Assembly: GCF_900113945.1 (NCBI RefSeq)
Contig: NZ_FORG01000003.1
Coordinates: forward strand, 248,001-312,000
DNA length: 64,000 bases
Origin: Xenorhabdus mauleonii
Lineage (GTDB): Bacteria > Pseudomonadota > Gammaproteobacteria > Enterobacterales > Enterobacteriaceae
Reading direction: 5' to 3'
Positions 58,216-64,000 of the stretch are shown in pieces (within the stretch, counting starts at the first letter, position 1; each line of letters starts with the position of its first letter). Made by a program: the position numbers and the translations under genes. The notes beneath the pieces were generated by a model that was not told where the DNA came from, did not search any database, and saw nothing but the letters and a program-made list of their open reading frames with translations.

Positions 58216-60172
58216 GATTAAGAAGTGCCACCACTGCTTGTAAGTCAATTAACTGTAATAATCCGTCTGGTGGCGATGCCACCAATTGGGGACAAAGACG
58301 CTCTACATCAGCCAAAAGCTGGACAGCTTGGGCGACGTTCCACGTTTCATGCTCGCTACCTATATGGCGGGAAAGCCAAATTGTAATCTGTTCAGCAGAA
58401 GCCGCTGACTTTTCCCCAAGATAACCCAACAGTTCCGGCACAAGTTTCGGCAGGTTCTGTTGGCGCAGAGGCAACGATACCGCATGAATGGTTACTTTTC
58501 CATGAGCGACTGAGGATTCAATACCAAAAGTCTTCAGTAGCTCACTATTCTGCTTCAAGACGCCCATTTCTGCCTGATTAAGAGCGAGTTTCAATGGGAT
58601 CAGCAATGGCTGGGGTTTAAGCCCCTGTTCTCCCGGCGTTAACTGTGCCCGCTTCAACCAGCGTTCTGCCACAGGCAAAGAGAGCAACCCGACTCCCGAC
58701 GGAGATTCAAGCAAAGCATAAGTATCCGCGTAGATACTCAATACCTTGCCGAAACTGTGATTATTACCCAATTTAGGGTTCTTGCTAACATTCTGGCTAG
58801 CGCTAAAATTCGGGTTATTGCCGGAGCCAGAACTGCTGTTTTCGTTGTCTGTCGCTGCCTTCCTTTCAGGAAATAAAGGGCGCCTTTCCTGCGACGGTGT
58901 AACCTGCATGAATTTCTGGTACAACTCGCCTTGTTTTTTTTGGTAGCTTTCACCGTGATGCGATTGCGACGCCTCATGACCAGAATATGAGCGTTTCTCT
59001 CGTTCCTGCCCCTTGTGGCTGCCACTCTCCTCATGATGCCGAGGATGCTGGGAAGGTGTAACACCTGCTTCTGTGTTCTTTCTTAGAAAATGGTTTTCTC
59101 CCGCAGAGGGACGATTCTCCGGCACCCAGCTTTCAGTCGGCTCCTGAAGCGCCAACCCCAACTCAGCCCCTGAACCACGTTGCTTCAATACTGCCGCCAC
59201 GCCTTGGTAAATAAAATCATGCACCAAGCGAGCCTGATGAAAACGCACTTCATGTTTCGCAGGATGCACATTGACATCCACTTGATGCGGATCGATTTCC
59301 AGATACAGCACATAGGCAGGCTGCTGCTCACCGTGAATCAGGTCTTGATAGGCTTGGCGAATCGCATGATTAATCAGCCGATCACGCATCATACGCCCGT
59401 TCACATAGCAATATTGGATCTCACTCCCGGCCTTGGCACTGCTGGGATCGGCAACCCAGCCCTTAATCGACAGGGAATCATGCTGCCATGACAAGGCAAG
59501 GGACTGCTGCACAAAGCCCGCCCCACAAATTGCCGCCAAACGCCGCTCATGTTGAGACTCATCTTTGGCGGGACGATATTGGCGCACCAGTTTCCCGTTG
59601 TGATTCAGATTGATTGCCACATCCAGCCGCGCCAACGCAATCCGGCGCACAACCTCATCAATGTGGCCAAACTCGGTCTTTTCCGTTCTCAGAAACTTGC
59701 GGCGGGCTGGAGTGTTATAAAACAGATCCAACACTTCAACCGTTGTTCCCACAGGGTGGGCTGCGGGTTTAACCGTAACGTCCATATCACGCCCCTCAGC
59801 ATAGGATTGCCACGCTTCGGTCTGGCTTTCCGGGCGAGAAGTCAATGTCAACCGCGAAACAGAGCTGATACTCGCCAGCGCTTCGCCACGAAACCCCATA
59901 CTGACAATCGCTTCCAAATCATCCAAGGAGGCAATTTTGCTGGTGGCGTGGCGGGCAAGCGCCAAAGTAAGATCTTGTTTGCTTATCCCGCACCCGTTAT
60001 CACGGATCCGAATCAGCTTCGCGCCACCCCGTTCAATATCAATATCAATGCGGCTGGCACCGGCATCAAGGCTATTCTCCACCAGCTCTTTTACTACCGA
60101 TGCTGGGCGTTCAACGACTTCGCCGGCAGCAATCTGGTTCGCCAATTGTGGGGGGAGTATCTTGATAGCCAT
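58208..60172 (-). CDS. mutL: DNA mismatch repair protein MutL
   Basis: Links MutS to MutH in methyl-directed repair. 654 residues, E. coli 615. The GHKL ATPase (1-330) carries [20 protein letters not shown] and [11 protein letters not shown]. The linker (about 335-460) is long, with His, Ser, Glu and Lys richness, and accounts for the extra length. The C-terminal dimerisation domain (about 470-654) lacks the endonuclease motif DQHAxxE, as expected for MutH-type species. Upstream of miaA. Confidence 0.97.
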   Translation of the reverse strand: MAIKILPPQLANQIAAGEVVERPASVVKELVENSLDAGASRIDIDIERGGAKLIRIRDNGCGISKQDLTLALARHATSKIASLDDLEAIVSMGFRGEALASISSVSRLTLTSRPESQTEAWQSYAEGRDMDVTVKPAAHPVGTTVEVLDLFYNTPARRKFLRTEKTEFGHIDEVVRRIALARLDVAINLNHNGKLVRQYRPAKDESQHERRLAAICGAGFVQQSLALSWQHDSLSIKGWVADPSSAKAGSEIQYCYVNGRMMRDRLINHAIRQAYQDLIHGEQQPAYVLYLEIDPHQVDVNVHPAKHEVRFHQARLVHDFIYQGVAAVLKQRGSGAELGLALQEPTESWVPENRPSAGENHFLRKNTEAGVTPSQHPRHHEESGSHKGQEREKRSYSGHEASQSHHGESYQKKQGELYQKFMQVTPSQERRPLFPERKAATDNENSSSGSGNNPNFSASQNVSKNPKLGNNHSFGKVLSIYADTYALLESPSGVGLLSLPVAERWLKRAQLTPGEQGLKPQPLLIPLKLALNQAEMGVLKQNSELLKTFGIESSVAHGKVTIHAVSLPLRQQNLPKLVPELLGYLGEKSAASAEQITIWLSRHIGSEHETWNVAQAVQLLADVERLCPQLVASPPDGLLQLIDLQAVVALLNHE

Positions 60173-60284
60173 ATTCGACCTTATTTACTATTCCAATATT
60201 GATTATTTCGGTACTTACTGTTTTAGCGATTGCTATTTCAAAACCTAGCCTATTTCCAAGCCTGCTTTTATCGGTAGATACTGA

Positions 60285-61667
60285 TTATTTTGGGGCTTTC
60301 TGCAATGGATTGGCCTGAAAATAGTGGCGCAATCCCAAATGAATAGCTTGAGCCAGTTTTTCCTGATATTGGTTGGAACCCAATAATTCTTCTTCAGACA
60401 AATTGCTGATAAAGCCCGTTTCCACCAAGATGGATGGAATATCCGGTGAGCGCAAAACACCGAGGCTTGCATGTTCCGGCATTCTCTTGTGCAAAGAACC
60501 TATTCTGGTAAGTTGATTCAATACCTGCACAGCAACATCATAGCCAACCCGTTGAGAATGTCCGAATTGTAAATCCAGCACCGCTTGACTCAGAAACGGA
60601 TCTGAACCATTGGCAAGTGCATCTCCCGCCCCGCCCAATAATTCTGATTGTTTTTCATGTTGCTCCAGCCAACTGCCCAATTCACTGTTTGCACGGCGAT
60701 TCGAAAGCACCCAGACAGATGCGCCTTTAGCACTGCGATTAGGGGCCGCATCTGCATGGATTGATATCAGCATATTGGCCTTGTGCTTACGGGCAACCTC
60801 AGAACGCCCGGCTACCGAGATAAAATAGTCACCATTGCGCGTCAAGACAGGCTTAAACATCGGGTCATCACGCAAAAGCGCTTCCAGTTTACGCGACACA
60901 TGAATAGTGACCTCTTTTTCCTTTAATCCCTTTTGGCCAATAGCTCCGGGATCTTGCCCTCCATGTCCCGCATCAATCGCAATCACAATCGGGAGTATGC
61001 CTTTTCCCTTTGTTGTTTGGACAGCCGAGGCTTTCGCATTTTGCTCATGGTGATTTGATACCGGTTTTTTTGTCTCCGGCGATGTTATCTGGGCTTGATT
61101 TGTAAGCGAACGCTCACTTTCATTTTGAGCATTGTTATTCCTGAAAATGGATGGTTTATTCACTGAACCATTGGCTTTCAATGTCAGCACAACCTGAGAT
61201 TTACCCGCCGAATTTTTCACCACAGAACTTGCTGTAGCTTTATGCTCCAATTCCAGCACAATTCGCTGATGTTGAGCATCTGGTGGCCGGCTGGAGCGAA
61301 CTTGCTTTACTAAATTCTGCCCTGATAGATGCATCGGCAATCCTGCAATTTTGCCGGATTGGCGAATATCGACCACCAACCGTTCAGGGGAATTCAGGGG
61401 GAAAAAACGATAATCAGGATGCCCGCCGGTAAACTCCAACGTGACGGTAGCTTCAGATGGGCTATTGTTTACATGAACATCAGACAAAGTTGCTGCTGAG
61501 GCCGTCGTCGCCACCAACTGACTCAACATGACAAACAAAGCACAGGCTATCACCCAATGGGCAAGCCATTTTTTGCGTATGTTCACAAAAAAAGTGTTCA
61601 CAAAAGAAGTGCTCACAAAAAAGACATTCACGAAAAAGGCATTCAGCATGGTCGGGTATTCCTTCAT
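60285..61667 (-). CDS. amiB: N-acetylmuramoyl-L-alanine amidase AmiB
   Basis: Septal peptidoglycan amidase, activated by EnvC in E. coli. 460 residues. AMIN domain (about 60-160), Ser/Lys-rich linker, and zinc amidase_3 domain (about 220-445) with [30 protein letters not shown] and [11 protein letters not shown]. No LysM seen. The N-terminus before the membrane signal (about 35-60) contains four 15-bp repeats coding FFVN-like units. ATG 61667 overlaps the tsaE stop; ATG 61649 with AAGGA is an alternative. Confidence 0.95.
   Translation of the reverse strand: MKEYPTMLNAFFVNVFFVSTSFVNTFFVNIRKKWLAHWVIACALFVMLSQLVATTASAATLSDVHVNNSPSEATVTLEFTGGHPDYRFFPLNSPERLVVDIRQSGKIAGLPMHLSGQNLVKQVRSSRPPDAQHQRIVLELEHKATASSVVKNSAGKSQVVLTLKANGSVNKPSIFRNNNAQNESERSLTNQAQITSPETKKPVSNHHEQNAKASAVQTTKGKGILPIVIAIDAGHGGQDPGAIGQKGLKEKEVTIHVSRKLEALLRDDPMFKPVLTRNGDYFISVAGRSEVARKHKANMLISIHADAAPNRSAKGASVWVLSNRRANSELGSWLEQHEKQSELLGGAGDALANGSDPFLSQAVLDLQFGHSQRVGYDVAVQVLNQLTRIGSLHKRMPEHASLGVLRSPDIPSILVETGFISNLSEEELLGSNQYQEKLAQAIHLGLRHYFQANPLQKAPK
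61584..61643 (-). repeat. four 15-bp in-frame tandem repeats in amiB
   Basis: Four copies of a 15-base unit (minus strand AAYRYC-TTTTTTGTG, with A/G and T/C variation), each coding FVN/FVS-like units. Poly-T tracts up to seven bases lie inside. They fall between the start codon and the signal sequence. Confidence 0.75.
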
Positions 61668-62128
61668 CAGGACTTCAAATTATCCAACAAACTTTCACCA
61701 TATTCAGATAACGCGACAAAACGCGCCTGTCGCCCTTCATTGTCATAACTCAAGTACAGCTCAATATCCGCATTCGGTAAAACGCCTTCGCCTTGCTGGG
61801 GCCATTCCACTAAGCAAATGGCATCCTGATGGAAATAATCACGGATCCCCATAAACTCCAGCTCTTCAGGATCTGCCAAGCGGTAAAGGTCAAAGTGATA
61901 GACAGGGCGTGGCTGTAAAGCATAAGGTTCGACCAGCGTATAAGTCGGGCTTTTTACATGTCCCTGATGACCGAGAGCCTGCAAGAAACCACGGCTAAAA
62001 GTGGTTTTCCCGGCACCGAGATCACCATATAAATAAATAACATAGCCGCGATTGCTGATTGCCGCCACTGCATTACCCAATGCAACTGTGGCATTTTCAT
62101 TTGGAAGTGATAAAACGAGTTCTTTCAT
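61667..62128 (-). CDS. tsaE: tRNA t6A37 ATPase TsaE
   Basis: ATPase partner of TsaB-TsaD in making threonylcarbamoyl-A37. 153 residues, as in E. coli. Walker [14 protein letters not shown] at about 35-47, PTYTLVEPY and the [16 protein letters not shown] motif. The C-terminus [13 protein letters not shown] start and stop TGA overlap the amiB ATG. Divergent from queG; nnrD, which normally lies upstream, is absent. Confidence 0.96.
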   Translation of the reverse strand: MKELVLSLPNENATVALGNAVAAISNRGYVIYLYGDLGAGKTTFSRGFLQALGHQGHVKSPTYTLVEPYALQPRPVYHFDLYRLADPEELEFMGIRDYFHQDAICLVEWPQQGEGVLPNADIELYLSYDNEGRQARFVALSEYGESLLDNLKS

Positions 62129-62344
62129 CGAAAAATATCTATTTTTATTTATTGAATGATGCCCTGAAAAATGGGCTTATTTATTAAGTAGCTTAACGAA
62201 TAACCGTGACATAACCCAGACATTATCATTGAATATCGTCATCGTGTTAATGCCGCGACACTGTATTTTTTCTATTCAATCTACAGCATTCACATCACAT
62301 TATGTTAAGCTACGTTTCCTTTTTTAGCAGTAAACTGATATTCC

Positions 62345-63502
62345 ATGGCAACCCCTCTCGATCTGAACCTTCTGGCTGCAAACATTAAACAATGGGGCAT
62401 TTCCCTTGGTTTCCAGCAAGTTGGCATCTGTGACACTGATTTATCAACAGAAGAACCCAGGCTACAGCAGTGGCTTGATAAACAATACCACGGCGAAATG
62501 GACTGGATGGCACGCCACGGCATGATGCGCGCCCGGCCTCACGAATTACTGCCCGGAACCCTGCGGGTCATCAGCGTACGCATGAATTATTTGCCCGCAA
62601 AGGCAGCGTTTGCCAGCACATTGAATAATCCGCAAATGGGATATGTCAGCCGATATTCGCTGGGCAGAGATTACCATAAACTCCTGCGCCAACGTCTCAA
62701 AAAACTGGGTGATCAAATACAAAACTATTGCACCTCCCATGACTATCAGGGAACTCTGAATTTTCGTCCTTTTGTCGATTCTGCGCCGATCATGGAGCGT
62801 CCGTTGGCAGCAAAAGCCGGACTTGGTTGGGTAGGTAAACACTCACTAATATTGAATCGAGAATCTGGCTCTTGGTTTTTCCTTGGCGAATTGCTGATTG
62901 ATCTTCCTCTGCCTGTTGACGCTCCCCAAGAAGAGCAATGTGGGCGTTGTGTTGCTTGCATGACCACTTGCCCGACCGGCGCAATTGTTGAGCCATATAC
63001 GATTGATGCCCGACGCTGTATTTCCTATCTGACGATAGAACTTGAAGGTGTAATACCAGAAGAATTTCGTCCGTTAATGGGTAACCGGATTTATGGTTGT
63101 GACGATTGCCAGCTAATTTGCCCTTGGAACCGTTTCTCACAGTTGACTGATGAAACCGATTTTAGCCCCCGTGCTGCGTTGCATACTCCGGAATTATTGG
63201 ATCTATTTAATTGGAGTGAAGAAAAATTCCTGCGTATTACGGAAGGTTCTGCAATTCGCCGAATTGGTTATTTGCGCTGGCTACGTAATATTTCTGTCGC
63301 ATTGGGCAACGCCCCTTATCAAGATAATATTGTATTGGCGTTGGAGAAAAGAATCGGCTTAAGTGATGTTTTGGATGAACATATCCACTGGGCTATTGAA
63401 CAGCAAATAACCCGCCGTAATAGTCAGGCAATTGAAGTTCAAACGTCACAACAAAAACGGTTGATACGTGCAATTACCAAAGGACTCCCAAGAGATGCTT
63501 AA
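62345..63502 (+). CDS. queG: epoxyqueuosine reductase QueG
   Basis: Last step of queuosine synthesis, reducing epoxyqueuosine in tRNA; contains cobalamin and two 4Fe-4S clusters. 385 residues, E. coli 379. The N-terminal domain (about 1-165) binds cobalamin. Cluster cysteines are in CGRCVACMTTCPTGAI (about 199-214), CISYLTIE, and CDDCQLICPWN (about 258-268). A HEAT-like C-terminus follows. Divergent from tsaE; its 3' end faces the datA-like region. Confidence 0.96.
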   Translation: MATPLDLNLLAANIKQWGISLGFQQVGICDTDLSTEEPRLQQWLDKQYHGEMDWMARHGMMRARPHELLPGTLRVISVRMNYLPAKAAFASTLNNPQMGYVSRYSLGRDYHKLLRQRLKKLGDQIQNYCTSHDYQGTLNFRPFVDSAPIMERPLAAKAGLGWVGKHSLILNRESGSWFFLGELLIDLPLPVDAPQEEQCGRCVACMTTCPTGAIVEPYTIDARRCISYLTIELEGVIPEEFRPLMGNRIYGCDDCQLICPWNRFSQLTDETDFSPRAALHTPELLDLFNWSEEKFLRITEGSAIRRIGYLRWLRNISVALGNAPYQDNIVLALEKRIGLSDVLDEHIHWAIEQQITRRNSQAIEVQTSQQKRLIRAITKGLPRDA

Positions 63503-64000
63503 TAATCAACCACGCCGATTTGTTATTAAAAAGCGCTTCTGTTTCCTTGTGAATAAAATAAAAATGTGTTTCTGATCAAGAAACAAATACAGCATAAATA
63601 TCAATCAATGAGTTATATAAATAAAGTCAATAAAGTTAATTTATCAATAAGTTAAAAAGAAATTACTTTTTGGAAAAATAAATTAAAAAATTAGAATACA
63701 GGAATGGTTCCTGTGGATAACTCTGTGCAACAAGTTGAGCGTTACCAGCTAGCCCAATACAGCAGCAATCTTTAATATTGTGGATAAAAAATAGGAATTG
63801 AATTTTAGTAGAAAACGTCAGATATCAGCAGTGACACAAAAAAACATACACCCATTCTGGATGCCGGTGGAGAAATTTTCCCCTGCCACTTCAAAAATGA
63901 GGCGGCATTATGGACTTGTTGATGCAGGATAGCAAGCGCTTTATCGACAATTTATTTCGGCTGTTTTTGTTGGAGTATTTAGAATAAGTCAGTGCCAACA
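63503..64000. other. gene-poor region downstream of queG with DnaA and IHF sites (datA-like)
   Basis: About 500 bases with no supportable gene. Three TTATNCACA DnaA boxes, all in the same orientation (read TGTGNATAA), lie at 63548-63556, 63712-63720 and 63779-63787. Two perfect IHF consensus matches (WATCAANNNNTTR) are at 63603-63615 and 63642-63654. The stretch 63550-63700 is very AT-rich. A near-match TTATCGACA is at 63941-63949. In E. coli the locus datA lies downstream of queG. Regulation of DnaA-ATP here is inferred. Confidence 0.6.

Noticed and set aside
63712-63787. DnaA boxes as the chromosomal origin oriC
   Set aside because: None of the usual oriC neighbours (mnmG, mioC, dnaA) is present, GATC sites are few, and only three boxes are seen. 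A datA-like site fits the queG context better.
63910-63987. 25-codon frame MDLLMQDSKR near the window end
   Set aside because: Too short, without a ribosome-binding site; probably chance.

Overview
The window looks like a chromosomal segment of an enteric gammaproteobacterium of the Morganellaceae, most likely Xenorhabdus or close to Photorhabdus. Almost every protein resembles its Escherichia coli counterpart, and gene order is preserved in long blocks. Intergenic DNA is AT-rich, and several small E. coli genes expected inside these blocks (yhbE, yjeT, nnrD) are absent. The genus call is an inference from protein similarity, block order and the accessory genes; there is no rRNA in the window.

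Left block (1-23380, mostly minus strand) matches the E. coli deaD-to-ispB region. It holds deaD (cut by the window edge) with the tiny yrbN, nlpI, pnp, rpsO, truB, rbfA, infB, nusA, rimP, initiator tRNA-fMet, tRNA-Leu(GAG), secG, glmM, folP, ftsH, rlmE, yhbY (plus), greA, dacB (plus), obgE, rpmA, rplU and ispB (plus). These genes cover translation initiation, ribosome assembly, RNA decay and membrane-protein quality control.

An island (23381-26977) follows. Two tandem repressor-like genes related to the phage Mu c repressor face a Ner/Nlp-type gene (sfsB) across an AT-rich region that carries a 13-bp inverted repeat. This has the layout of the Mu lysogeny switch. mdh and argR come next; argR has a very good ARG box upstream.

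The right block (26978-64000) matches E. coli genes around fbp-mpl back to queG: mpl, fbp, an inserted inverse autotransporter (intimin/invasin-like) gene, ppa, ytfP, tamB, tamA, msrA, ytfL, ytfK, ytfJ, cysQ, fklB, rplI, rpsR, priB, rpsF, rlmB, rnr, nsrR, purA, hflC, hflK, hflX, hfq, miaA, mutL, amiB, tsaE and queG. The rlmB-rpsF gap carries a MITE-like palindromic-ended element, and the rnr-rlmB gap a short palindromic repeat.

The last 500 bases downstream of queG have no convincing gene. They hold three same-direction DnaA boxes (TTATNCACA) and two perfect IHF consensus sites, at the position where E. coli carries the datA initiation-control locus. This datA-like site and the Mu-type switch are the most interesting features. 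I see no CRISPR array, intact insertion sequence, prophage structural gene or biosynthetic cluster.
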